A stretch of 64,000 nucleotides of DNA from Candidatus Hadersleviella danica. Its GTDB lineage: Bacteria; Chloroflexota; Anaerolineae; Promineifilales; Promineifilaceae. This document shows, in pieces, positions 1 through 8,142 of this stretch. Numbering within the stretch: position 1 is the first letter of the stretch; each line of letters starts with the position of its first letter. The stretch is taken from NCBI GenBank assembly GCA_016711405.1, contig JADJSZ010000013.1:21751-85750 (forward strand), read 5' to 3'. The notes under the pieces were generated by a model that saw nothing but the letters and a program-made list of their open reading frames with translations, had not been told where the DNA came from and made no database searches. A program made the translations under genes and the position numbers.

Positions 1-197
1 GCTTGGCGAGCCTCATTGGCGGCTAGCAAGAGGCGAGAACGCCACCACATAGCTCCTGCCAAGAGGATTGTGACAACAAGCAGAATGACAATAAATAGGG
101 CATGGAGGGGCATCAGCTCAGGCTGTTGGGTCAGCCCCTCTTCTACGATTAGCCCATTCGCCCACAGGGATTGCTCCGCAAATAAGAGTTTGCTCAT
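1..197 (-). CDS. N-terminus of a membrane protein (partial, runs off left edge)
   Basis: An open frame reads leftward from an ATG at 197 to the window edge, about 65 residues. It has a short polar start, then a hydrophobic stretch at roughly residues 30-50 (LHALFIVILLVVTILLAG), then Arg-rich sequence, as expected of one membrane segment with a cytoplasmic continuation. The family cannot be told from this fragment. It is too short to have been noticed as a long frame, but the membrane segment and start context argue that it is real. Confidence 0.45.
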   Translation of the reverse strand, partial: MSKLLFAEQSLWANGLIVEEGLTQQPELMPLHALFIVILLVVTILLAGAMWWRSRLLLAANEARQ

Positions 198-368
198 TTA
201 GTGGCTCACTTTTGTTGTGGTCTACAGTGAAAGTACAACAAGCTAATGGAAAATTAGCCTACAACAACGATGAGCGGTATTGTATACTAGCGTGCCTTAT
301 TTTAATGTTTGCTAGTTATCGATTAGTACACATCTCTCACTTATTTTTGTTCATTGGTTGGTATTGAA

Positions 369-848
369 ATGATGCATCCAGCGACCCAACGAGTGGTTTC
401 GGCCGCCCAAGAACTCGGCCTTATGCTGAACATTGTCACCTTCGACCAATCAACCCGCACGGCGTCCGAGGCGGCCTCGGCCGTGGGGTGTGAGGTGGCC
501 CAAATTGTCAAAAGCCTCTGTTTTGTGGTGAACGAGCAACCCATCATCGCCCTTGTTTCGGGGGCGAACCAGTTGGATGTGGGCAAGTTGGCCGCTCTGC
601 ATGGGGTGGGTAAAAAGCGCGTCCAACGCGCCGATGCCGAAACGGTGAAGGCGGCCACAGGGTTCACCATTGGGGGTGTTTCCCCATTTGGCCATGCTCG
701 GCCGTTGCCCATCTTCTTGGATGAGGATTTGCTCCGCTTTGAGACCATTTGGGCGGCCGCAGGAACCCCCAACACCGTCTTCCCCATCCTGCCCACCCAG
801 TTGCAAACCTACACCAACGCCGTGGTGGCCGACCTGAAACAAGGGTGA
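369..848 (+). CDS. ybaK: YbaK/EbsC-family aminoacyl-tRNA deacylase
   Basis: This is a single-domain protein of about 159 residues, the usual size of free-standing YbaK/ProX editing proteins, which hydrolyse mischarged aminoacyl-tRNA in the cytoplasm. Family features are the early AQIVKSL segment carrying the conserved lysine, the central SGANQLDVGKLA stretch, and the glycine-rich TGFTIGGVSPFGH region lining the substrate pocket. A TTG at 354 could extend it by five residues; the ATG pair at 369/372 fits the family start better. The next gene begins about 95 bp downstream, after a heptad repeat tract, so an operon is possible but not shown. Confidence 0.85.
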   Translation: MMHPATQRVVSAAQELGLMLNIVTFDQSTRTASEAASAVGCEVAQIVKSLCFVVNEQPIIALVSGANQLDVGKLAALHGVGKKRVQRADAETVKAATGFTIGGVSPFGHARPLPIFLDEDLLRFETIWAAAGTPNTVFPILPTQLQTYTNAVVADLKQG

Positions 849-925
849 GGAGATTGCGGAATGCGGAATGGGGATTGCGGAATGGGAAATACCTTTACCG
901 ACCACGAACAAATGACAAATGACGA
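846..925. repeat. Heptad repeat tract (GGATTGC / GACAAAT families)
   Basis: The spacer after the YbaK gene is built of degenerate 7-bp units, first of the GGAATGC/GGATTGC type and then of the ATGACAA type. Both recur in other intergenic regions of the window. Confidence 0.75.
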
Positions 926-943
926 ATGACCACAGGAGTATCT

Positions 944-1419
944 ATGACCCATATTTTAGCCATTTGTACCGCCAATATTTGCCGTTCGCCTGTGGTAGAG
1001 GCGGTTTTACGGAATCGGTTGCAGGCGCAGGGCCTGAACGATTGGGAAGTGAGTTCGGCGGGCACGTGGGCTACCCAGCGGCGGTCGGCTTCGGAGTTTA
1101 GCGTGGAGGTGGTGCAGGAGCGGGAGGGGTTGGATTTAACGCGCCATCAGTCGCGGGGATTACGGCCGCCATGCTGGCCGAAGCAAACTTGGTTTTGTGT
1201 ATGGAATCTGGCCATGCCGAAGCGTTGCGGGCGGAGTTCCCTGACCATGCCGCCAAGGTGTTTATGCTCTCCCAAATGGTCAACAACCGCCGCTTTAACA
1301 TCAGCGACCCGTATGGTGGCCCGCGTGATGGGTATGAGCAAATGGTGACACAGGTGACGGATTTAATTGAAAAGGGGTTGCCGCGTATTATTGAATTAGC
1401 TGGCGGGAAGGGGGGATAA
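944..1419 (+). CDS. Low-molecular-weight protein-tyrosine phosphatase (one frameshift)
   Basis: The product resembles the arsenate reductase/low-molecular-weight phosphatase fold. The N-terminus carries the P-loop CTANICRSP (C-x5-R-S), and the C-terminal part contains ISDPYGGP, matching the catalytic DPY aspartate. The two halves lie in different frames. The break is near 1155-1158, where adding one G to a run of four restores a continuous protein of about 158 residues through RGITAAMLAEA. A good ribosome site (CAGGAG) precedes the ATG at 944. The lesion looks like a homopolymer consensus error. The protein would remove phosphate from tyrosine; arsenate reductase is a less likely alternative. 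Confidence 0.8.
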
Positions 1420-1492
1420 ACGGCCGAGTCCCGCCCCATTCGCTTCATTTGCCCAAATTATCCACTAAACTTTAGACGAACAGGAGGATTTC

Positions 1493-2125
1493 ATGAGCAT
1501 GACCCCCACCCAGCAACTCGCTAAAATCCGCCAAATGATTCTTACCCAAGAAGGGTTGCGCGACTTTGTGCCCGCTGAACAGCTGGAGGCAATACTGGCT
1601 TCATTGCGCCAGCAAGAGCAAACCCTACTCGCCCAATTAGGTGGCGAGCCAGCCACCACCTATGGCGCAAATGCTGTCCATGTCGAAGGAAGCACCGTGC
1701 AAGGCAACGTTATCGGTGGCAGTAGCAACAGCGTCGTCAACACAGGTGGCGGGGATTATGTCGGCCGTGACAAAATCAACACCACGAATCACATTACAGG
1801 CGATTATGTAGCGGGGAACAAAACAGAGCGTGACCAGTATAATGCGAGCACGATTAACGTTTACCACGGGACAAAAGGCTCAGATTCCGACCCCTCACTC
1901 AATCTCGCCCCTGCTCCGCCGAATCTGCACCATCAAATGGTCAACTATCTCAGCAAAAGCGATATCAACACGATTTGCTTTTACTTAAATGTGGATTATG
2001 ACCGTTTGGCAGGTGACACCCTTGACGACAAAGTGACGGCTCTCATCACCTACTGCCGCCGCAACAATCGGGTGGCGGATTTGCTCAAAGCATCCGCCGA
2101 ACGCAACCCATCCCAGTGGGGCTGA
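1493..2125 (+). CDS. Effector-associated-domain (EAD7-like) conflict-system adaptor
   Basis: A 210-residue soluble protein with three parts. Residues 1-52 are a helical segment. Residues 55-130 are polar and rich in Gly, Asn and Thr, with repeated GDYVGRDK / GDYVAGNK motifs, a pattern seen in proteins of NTP-dependent bacterial conflict systems. Residues 145-210 (SKSDINTICFYLNVDYDRL through YCRRNNRVADLL) match my memory of the EAD7 death-like adaptor fold, which is used for homotypic recruitment of effectors. No effector domain is fused and none lies next door, so a partner elsewhere is inferred. AGGAGG sits just before the ATG. A strong terminator follows. Confidence 0.6.
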   Translation: MSMTPTQQLAKIRQMILTQEGLRDFVPAEQLEAILASLRQQEQTLLAQLGGEPATTYGANAVHVEGSTVQGNVIGGSSNSVVNTGGGDYVGRDKINTTNHITGDYVAGNKTERDQYNASTINVYHGTKGSDSDPSLNLAPAPPNLHHQMVNYLSKSDINTICFYLNVDYDRLAGDTLDDKVTALITYCRRNNRVADLLKASAERNPSQWG

Positions 2126-2193
2126 GAAGTAAAGCGTAGCTGGCTATCTGGGTAAGGGAGCCAATCCGCAATCCCAAATCCCCAATCCAAAAT

Positions 2194-2238
2194 AAAAAAA
2201 GACCCCATTCAAGCCTGCCTCAAGAATGGGGTTTTTTA
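2194..2238. terminator. Bidirectional intrinsic terminator
   Basis: The stem CCCCATTC (2203-2210) pairs with GAATGGGG (2224-2231). An A-run lies upstream and a T-run at 2232-2237, so it can serve the EAD gene and the converging acetyltransferase gene. Confidence 0.8.
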
Positions 2239-2415
2239 TTTGCTATTCAGTTGTTTTATTCCCTTTTTCTCCTCGGGAAGGTTAGAACGTTGCTTTAACT
2301 TCGGAGCAATTCGTTCTTTTATTTATTGCTGTTAGCATACGCTTCTACGGCCGTTCACAATAGTTACATTTGTCATAAATTCCTAGTTATTTGTCATTTT
2401 CCCCAACTGGCCGCC

Positions 2416-4035
2416 TCACTCCCCGTTTTCGGTAACTGACAAATTGGCCACAAACCGCTCGTTCACCTCGGCCATGCGACGGCCGAGCAAGCTGGCGATA
2501 TTGCGCATGACACGCATCCCAATGCGTGGGTGGCGTTGGATGAGGTTCTCGAAATCCTCCTGCTTAAGGGCGGCCACTTTGGCGGCCGTGGGCGCCACCA
2601 CCGTCGCCCCGTAAGGTTGATGTGTCACCAGCGAAATCTCGCCAAAAAATTCCCCCTCATGCACAAACCCCAGCGGGTGCCCCGTGCGCGAAAGAACATC
2701 GAGCCGCCCCTCTAGCACCATGTAAAAGCTCTCCCCCCGTGCGCCAGCGCGGACGAGAACTTCCTCGGCCGTGCAATCCCGCACTTGGCACAGCCCCGCA
2801 ATTTTCTCCAGCTCTCCCTCTTCCAACCCCGCAAAAACTGTCATTTGGCGCGTCGCTTCGTTTACCTCCAAGCCAATGCGCTTGTCCTCAAACCCTTGGC
2901 GCACCAGTTGGAAAATGGCGTGGCTCTCGGGGGTCAGTTGGGCTTCGTCCACATCTAAGGCCACATACACTTTGGCCATTTTGATGGTATCCAGCCGTTC
3001 CACCTCATGGAAAACAAAGCTAGGGCAATAAGCGACGGGGACAAAGCCCAAGTTGCTCAGGGTGCGCTGAATTTCGGGGGCGTAGGCGCTGACGGTAATT
3101 TCGAGGTATTCCGCTTTGTATTGGGTGCGTGTCCGCCAATCTAGTTCTTTGAGCAAAAAACCCAGCACATCGTTGCGCAGGCCAATCAGTTCCAGCACTT
3201 TGATGGAACGGCCGATGGGATCCATCGTAAACCCAATTGCGCCCACGATTCGGCCGTCTGTCCGCGCCACCAAATAGTTGGAATTTTTGGTTTGCAGGAG
3301 GAAAATGCCATAGGAGAGCTGTAAATTGCCGAAAACGTGACGGCCGGAGAGACGGCCGCGTTCAATCCGCAACAGGGAGGGCAACCCCTCCTCGCGCAAC
3401 TCCTCCACCTCAAAATCAGTCCCAATCTCATACCCCTCGGCATCGTCCACGGCGATTAAATCGTTGCGAAAGCCCAAGTTTTGCAACGCCTGTTGCCCCA
3501 GCAAAAACACCTCGGGGATGACCCGTGGGTTGTTGCGGCGCAGTTCGCGGGCGGGGCCGAAGATTTTGCCCGTCAGCACAAGGCTTTCCCGCTTTTCCAG
3601 CAGAACTTTTTGGGGCAAAAAGCCAATCGGCATGAGGCCGAATTTGTGGGAGATGCGTTGGGCGAAGGGGTGGGCGGTGCGGCATTCGGCCAAACCGAAG
3701 TGGAGCCGCTTCTCGGCAAAATCGAGCCGGGCTTGCATGAGGGCAGAGCCAACACCAGATGTACGCGTGTTGGGGTCTACGGCCAAACGGCCGAACTCGC
3801 CACACAAATCGGCATACGCCCCCACCTCAAAATAGACCGAGGCCGTGCCGACCACTTCGCCATCTACTTCGGCTAAGAGGGATAAATAGCTGTCTTGGTA
3901 AATGCTCCGCTTGAGCCACTCATCGCTATAAAACTCTTTGTAGGGATAGCTATCCCCATAACAGCGTAGAAAAAGAGCTTGAATGGCCTTCAAGTCCCCC
4001 TCGGTAATTCGTCGGACGTTGATGTTACTGCTCAT
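2416..4035 (-). CDS. GNAT acetyltransferase fused to a cyclic-nucleotide-binding domain
   Basis: A 539-residue fusion. Residues 5-150 form a GNAT N-acetyltransferase with the acetyl-CoA loop RTSGVGSALM. Residues about 210-370 look like a second, divergent GNAT fold (YLVARTDGRIVGAIGF). Residues about 405-520 are a cyclic-nucleotide-binding domain (FFGEISLVTHQP). Such proteins couple acyl transfer to a nucleotide signal; the substrate is unknown. In the phosphate-binding cassette the usual Arg before the Ala-Thr pair is replaced (HQPYGATVVA instead of PRxAT), so cAMP binding is doubtful. It converges with the EAD gene and diverges from the kinase at 4196. Confidence 0.8.
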   Translation of the reverse strand: MSSNINVRRITEGDLKAIQALFLRCYGDSYPYKEFYSDEWLKRSIYQDSYLSLLAEVDGEVVGTASVYFEVGAYADLCGEFGRLAVDPNTRTSGVGSALMQARLDFAEKRLHFGLAECRTAHPFAQRISHKFGLMPIGFLPQKVLLEKRESLVLTGKIFGPARELRRNNPRVIPEVFLLGQQALQNLGFRNDLIAVDDAEGYEIGTDFEVEELREEGLPSLLRIERGRLSGRHVFGNLQLSYGIFLLQTKNSNYLVARTDGRIVGAIGFTMDPIGRSIKVLELIGLRNDVLGFLLKELDWRTRTQYKAEYLEITVSAYAPEIQRTLSNLGFVPVAYCPSFVFHEVERLDTIKMAKVYVALDVDEAQLTPESHAIFQLVRQGFEDKRIGLEVNEATRQMTVFAGLEEGELEKIAGLCQVRDCTAEEVLVRAGARGESFYMVLEGRLDVLSRTGHPLGFVHEGEFFGEISLVTHQPYGATVVAPTAAKVAALKQEDFENLIQRHPRIGMRVMRNIASLLGRRMAEVNERFVANLSVTENGE

Positions 4036-4119
4036 AAGCGTGTTGTGAGAGGTAAAAGTGGTGTTATAACGCTTTACATATCGCCCCCATGCTATTTTAC
4101 CGATTATAGCAGTGTTTTA

Positions 4120-4195
4120 GTCGGGCAGTCTTTCAGTCTCTCAGCTCTCAGTTGTTCCGCATTCCGCAATCCCCAATCCCCATTCCGCAATCCCC
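4120..4195. repeat. Octad/heptad repeat tract abutting a start codon
   Basis: Units of the TCAGTC type are followed by CCGCAAT/CCCCATT heptads. The last unit touches the ATG of the kinase gene, leaving no Shine-Dalgarno sequence. Confidence 0.75.
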
Positions 4196-5794
4196 ATGTC
4201 CACCAGTTTAGTTGATATTCGCATTCGCCAACGAGAGTATTTGTTGGCCATTAGCCGGGCGCTCACGGCCGAGCTTGACCTCAGCGACGTGCTTCGCATC
4301 ATTCTGCAAGCCTCCGTAGATTTTATTGCGGGGCGGGCGGGGCTGGTGGTGCTGGCCGACCCCATCGAGAAAAAGTTTCGGGTCGCGGCCGCGCTCGGCA
4401 TTCCCAGCGAAACCTTTCGCCGCTTCCCCGTCCTGCTCCAAGGCGTGCCCTACGAAGAGGGCGCCGAGCAAGATGCGTTGCCCCAAATTGACCAACGCAT
4501 CCACAAATTGGCCGAGGCGGTGCAGATAGATTTGGATTTAGCGCAAGCGATTTTGCTCCCCATGCAAAGCGGCGATGCCCTGATAGGCATGATTTACGTC
4601 TTTCAGGCGGAGAGCTATGTCTTTAGTCGCGACGCACCCCAATTGTTGCAGAGCTTCGCCGACCAAGCGGCCATCGCCGTGCGCAATGCCCGGCTGTACG
4701 AGCAAGTCATCGCCGAAAAGCAACGGTTAGATGCCATTTTGGAGCAGAGCGCCGACGGGGTGATGATTCTTGACCCGCAACTAAACATCAAGGTGTTTAA
4801 CCAAGCGCTTTCGCACATGACGGGCTGGCCCGCCCAAGGAGCCATTGGCCTCTCCCACAATGAGGTGGTGCGTTGGCTCAGTTTGCGCACAGAAACGGAT
4901 GTGGTGCAAGCGGTGCAGGAAGGGTGGCCGTTGCCGGGGTCGCCCCCGCTGTATGTGGAGGGGGAAATTCGCAAGTGCAATGGGGAAAAAGTGAGTTTGG
5001 GGGTGACGTATGCGCCTGTTTTGAACGGCCGCGGCCGTATCACCGACATTATCGCCAATGTGCGCGATTTAACCCGCTACCGCGAGGAGCAGGAACTGCA
5101 AAAAACATTTATTTCGGTCGTCAGCCATGAGCTAAAAACGCCCGTTTCCATCATCAAAGGGTATGCGGGCACCATGCGGCGCAAAGATGTGACATGGCCC
5201 CGCGAAGTGATGGATGAGTATTTGGGGGTGATTGAAGAGGAAGCGGATCAACTGACCGATTTAATAGACAACTTGCTGGAAGCGTCGCGCTTGCAAGCGG
5301 GCACATTCAAGCTCGACTTATCAGATGAGGTTTGTTTGTACAGTTTGGCCACCAACACGGCCAAAAAGTTTATGCTCCAAACCCCCCAACACCAGTTCGA
5401 GTTGGATTTCCCAGAGATGTACCCCGAGATTGTGGCCGACGAACGGCGGCTGAACCAAGTGCTGAATAATTTGGTTAGCAATGCCATTAAATATACACCT
5501 GATGGTGGTACAATTCGGCTCACTGGCTCATTTACACCTGAATATGTTACTTTGTCTGTCAAAGATGAAGGGATTGGGATTCCTACCCACGAGCGGCATC
5601 GCATTTTCCAGAAGTTTTCGCGCTTGGATAACGCCCTGAGCCGCAAGACAGAGGGGACGGGTTTGGGGCTGTTTTTGAGCAAGGCGATTGTGGAGGCACA
5701 CAACGGCCGTATCTGGTTTGCCAACAACAGCGAAACCAACGAAAACGAACCCGGCACGACGTTTACTTTTTCCATCCCCCGTGCGGCGCAGTAA
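4196..5794 (+). CDS. Soluble sensor histidine kinase (GAF-PAS-HisKA-HATPase)
   Basis: The protein has 532 residues and no membrane segment. Order: GAF domain (about 15-165), PAS domain (about 175-290), dimerisation/phosphoacceptor domain with the H-box VVSHELKTP near residue 310, and ATPase domain with N-box NNLVSNAIKYTP, G1 DEGIGIP and G2 GTGLGLFLSKAI. It should autophosphorylate on His in response to a cytoplasmic ligand or redox cue sensed by GAF/PAS. No response regulator gene is adjacent, so it is an orphan kinase here. The start codon directly follows a heptad repeat array. Confidence 0.92.
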   Translation: MSTSLVDIRIRQREYLLAISRALTAELDLSDVLRIILQASVDFIAGRAGLVVLADPIEKKFRVAAALGIPSETFRRFPVLLQGVPYEEGAEQDALPQIDQRIHKLAEAVQIDLDLAQAILLPMQSGDALIGMIYVFQAESYVFSRDAPQLLQSFADQAAIAVRNARLYEQVIAEKQRLDAILEQSADGVMILDPQLNIKVFNQALSHMTGWPAQGAIGLSHNEVVRWLSLRTETDVVQAVQEGWPLPGSPPLYVEGEIRKCNGEKVSLGVTYAPVLNGRGRITDIIANVRDLTRYREEQELQKTFISVVSHELKTPVSIIKGYAGTMRRKDVTWPREVMDEYLGVIEEEADQLTDLIDNLLEASRLQAGTFKLDLSDEVCLYSLATNTAKKFMLQTPQHQFELDFPEMYPEIVADERRLNQVLNNLVSNAIKYTPDGGTIRLTGSFTPEYVTLSVKDEGIGIPTHERHRIFQKFSRLDNALSRKTEGTGLGLFLSKAIVEAHNGRIWFANNSETNENEPGTTFTFSIPRAAQ

Positions 5795-5925
5795 GCATCG
5801 GGTCGAAGTTGATTTTTCGCCGACGAAGCCTTCGTTTGCTTTCACCAATGGCAATTTGCTCGAATGGCTTCAGAAAAGTAGTGAGGAGAACCCTGTCATT
5901 CCCCCAAAACATTAAGGTAAGTCTC

Positions 5926-6159
5926 ATGATGATTGATGAACTTGATACAGTTGTTTTAGCTCGTGAGATTGAAGATTACGGCTTACAAAAAGGGGATATT
6001 GGAGCTGTTGTGCATGTGTATCACGGTGGTATGAGCTATGAAGTTGAATTCGTAACAGGTGAAGGAGAGACTATTGCTCTTTTAACACTCACGGCCGATG
6101 ATATACGGCCGATGCATGAACACGAAATTTTACATGTGCGCGAACTCGTCCCTGCTTAG
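5926..6159 (+). CDS. DUF4926 domain protein
   Basis: A 77-residue protein with the DUF4926 pattern: LDTVVLAREI, then GDIGAVVHVY, then YEVEFV, a small beta-rich fold. Function is unknown; family members often sit beside DUF6883-type or toxin-like genes. The frame is open upstream to 5809, but those residues look unrelated, so the ATG pair at 5926/5929 is preferred. The stretch 5795-5925 contains another short open frame ending at 5915 that may be a remnant of a partner gene. Confidence 0.7.
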   Translation: MMIDELDTVVLAREIEDYGLQKGDIGAVVHVYHGGMSYEVEFVTGEGETIALLTLTADDIRPMHEHEILHVRELVPA

Positions 6160-6208
6160 CGCACCCATTCCCCATTTTTAGCGTTAAAAATAGATTATCT
6201 GGTTTGTC

Positions 6209-6229
6209 AGAGCGGCCGACGGCCGCTCT
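6209..6229. other. Perfect hairpin made of two CGGCCG sites
   Basis: AGAGCGGCCG and CGGCCGCTCT flank a single A, giving a 10-bp perfect stem. It may end transcription of the DUF4926 gene, but no T-run follows. Confidence 0.5.
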
Positions 6230-6268
6230 TGCCTTGCCATCACACCAACCCTTGCTATAGGAGAATTC

Positions 6269-7603
6269 ATGCAAACCCAAATCGCCTGTCCACGGTGCCA
6301 AACGCGCTTTGCGGCCGATGTTCACCAACTCATTGATGCCCAGCGCACCCCCCAACTCAAGCAAATGCTCCTCTCGGGGGGGCTAAACGTGGCCAATTGC
6401 CCCAAATGCGGCACCAGCACCCAACTCGCCGCCCCCATGCTCTACCACGATGCCGACCACCAATTGCTCATGGTCTATGTGCCCATGGAACTCAACTTGC
6501 CCATTAAAGAGCAAGAAAAATTGGTGGGGGAAATGACCCAAGCCATTGTCAAAGAAATTCCGCCTGCCCAATTCAAGGGGTATCTCCTCCAACCGCAAAC
6601 GATTATTACCATGAAAACCTTCATGGAAAAAGTCTTTGCCACCGAAGGCATTACGCCCGAGATGTTGGAGCGGCAATCAAACCAACTCAAACTGCTGGAA
6701 CAACTTTCGGTGGCCAAAGATGGCACGGCGATGCGCCAGTTGGTGCAGGAAAACGAAAAGCTGGTGGACGAGTATTTCTTCTCCCTGCTCGGCTCCGTCT
6801 TGCAAAACCTGATGCAATCGCAACAAGGCGAAAATCAGTTGGTGGCTCTGAGCAATTTGCAAGCAATGCTCTACATGGAAACGGAGATTGGCCGCCAGAT
6901 GGAACGCCGCCAAACGGTGATGCGCCAGCTCCAAAAAGAGGCCAAGGCACAGGGTGGGCTGACGGTTGAACTATTTGCCAAGTATCTGATAGAAAATGCG
7001 GCCGACGAGGGAACCACCATCACCCTGCTCCAAGCAGGGCAAGCAGGCATCAACTACGAACTCATGGCCCAAGTGAGCAACGCTTTAGAAGCGGCCGAAG
7101 CCCAAAAAGATGCCCCCCAAGTGGCCGCCCTCACCAAACTGCGCGACTTGTTGATGGATTTGTACACCCAAATGCAACAACAAGCCCAACTCGCCCTCCA
7201 ACAAAGCCAACAAATTTTGTCCGATATCCTGAAAGCCCCCAATACCGCGCAAGCCGTTCAGGAACGGTTAGAAGAGCTAGACGAGGGGTTTATGTACCAC
7301 CTTGCTGGCCAAATTAAGCACGCCGAAAACAAAGAGGAAACGGTGCTTTTGGCCGCCTTGCGCCAAATCCATGCTCTGATTATGCGCGAAGCAGAGAAAC
7401 AACTCCCCCCCGAGTTGCAGTTAATTAACCAGCTTTTACACGCTGGGGATGAATCGTTGCAACGGCAAATTGTGGCCAGTATGCCCCCCGAAGCACGGCC
7501 GCGTTTGGCCGAAATTATCGAAACAATGGCCGCCGAAATGGTTGGCAATGGCGACCCCGCCATGATTGAACAATTGGAGCGGCTCCAAGACTTGTTTGAA
7601 TAA
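6269..7603 (+). CDS. CpXC domain protein
   Basis: A 444-residue protein beginning with a CpXC-type zinc-binding domain: CPRCQTRF at residues 5-12 and CPKCG near residue 46, followed by the typical MLYHDADHQLLMVYVP core. Residues about 110-440 are Gln/Leu/Glu-rich and predicted helical, probably coiled coil. The family is of unknown function and is thought to be cytoplasmic. A clear ribosome site (AGGAG) precedes the ATG. A dyad repeat element that may form the 3' end hairpin lies just after the stop. Confidence 0.8.
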   Translation: MQTQIACPRCQTRFAADVHQLIDAQRTPQLKQMLLSGGLNVANCPKCGTSTQLAAPMLYHDADHQLLMVYVPMELNLPIKEQEKLVGEMTQAIVKEIPPAQFKGYLLQPQTIITMKTFMEKVFATEGITPEMLERQSNQLKLLEQLSVAKDGTAMRQLVQENEKLVDEYFFSLLGSVLQNLMQSQQGENQLVALSNLQAMLYMETEIGRQMERRQTVMRQLQKEAKAQGGLTVELFAKYLIENAADEGTTITLLQAGQAGINYELMAQVSNALEAAEAQKDAPQVAALTKLRDLLMDLYTQMQQQAQLALQQSQQILSDILKAPNTAQAVQERLEELDEGFMYHLAGQIKHAENKEETVLLAALRQIHALIMREAEKQLPPELQLINQLLHAGDESLQRQIVASMPPEARPRLAEIIETMAAEMVGNGDPAMIEQLERLQDLFE

Positions 7604-7688
7604 GATAGAGTGTAGAGATAGAGATAGAGGGAGCTTCGTTGGCTGAACAACGACGTTCCCCTCTATCTCTATCTCCAATCTCTATCTT
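7604..7688. repeat. Dyad GAGATAGAG hairpin element, copy 1
   Basis: Arms rich in GATAGAGATAGAGG pair with CCTCTATCTCTATC around a semi-conserved centre (TTCGTTGGCTGAACAACGACG). Related copies lie at 18833, 43851 (inverted) and, in part, 54683. Confidence 0.75.
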
Positions 7689-7693
7689 GTCAC

Positions 7694-8091
7694 TTATTGC
7701 AATTGCGTTTGGTCAAACGAATCGGGCAGGAGTTGGTGGAGGGAGGTTTGGCGCACGGTGTAGGGGTCTTCACTGATAAGCCACACGGGAATATCGGCCG
7801 AAGCAAATTCGCGCAACACTTGGCGACACGCCCCGCAGGGTGTCACCCCATTGTTGGTGGCCACGGCCACGGCCGTGATTTGTTGTTGCCCAGCCCCCAC
7901 CATCTGGCCAATGGCGTTGCGTTCCGCGCACACCGTCAACCCATACGAGGCGTTTTCGATGTTCACGCCTGTGTAAATCTGGCCATCGGCCGCTAACACG
8001 GCCGCCCCCACCCAAAAATTGGAGTACGGCGCATACGCCCTCGGCCGAATGGCGCGGGCGGCGGCAATTAGATTTTGAGGGAATTCGTCAT
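7694..8091 (-). CDS. cdd: Cytidine deaminase (one frameshift near the start)
   Basis: The product has the homotetrameric cytidine deaminase signature: APYSNFWVGAAV near the N-terminus, the zinc/catalytic motif CAERNAI and the second zinc motif PCGACRQVL. It converts cytidine and deoxycytidine to uridines in pyrimidine salvage. A GTG at 8011 gives only 105 residues and cuts off the conserved APYSNF segment. Reading back shows the natural start to be the ATG at 8091, with one A missing from a short A-run near 8073-8076; the corrected length is about 132 residues, normal for the family. Confidence 0.85.
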
Positions 8092-8099
8092 TGATGGGT

Positions 8100-8142
8100 C
8101 ATTTGTCCCTTGTCCTCCGTCCCTAGTCCCTTGTCGAGTCAC
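8100..8142. repeat. GTCCCTT heptad tract
   Basis: Five or so degenerate units (GTCCCTT, GTCCTCC, GTCCCTA) lie between the GlmU-like gene end and the deaminase start. Confidence 0.65.

Noticed and set aside
2239..2415. Possible small gene or RNA between the terminator and the acetyltransferase stop
   Set aside because: No conserved frame, structure or promoter could be recognised.
5795..5915. Short open frame ending NPVIPPKH before the DUF4926 gene
   Set aside because: It has no start codon of its own and continues from a frame overlapping the kinase; kept only as a possible remnant.
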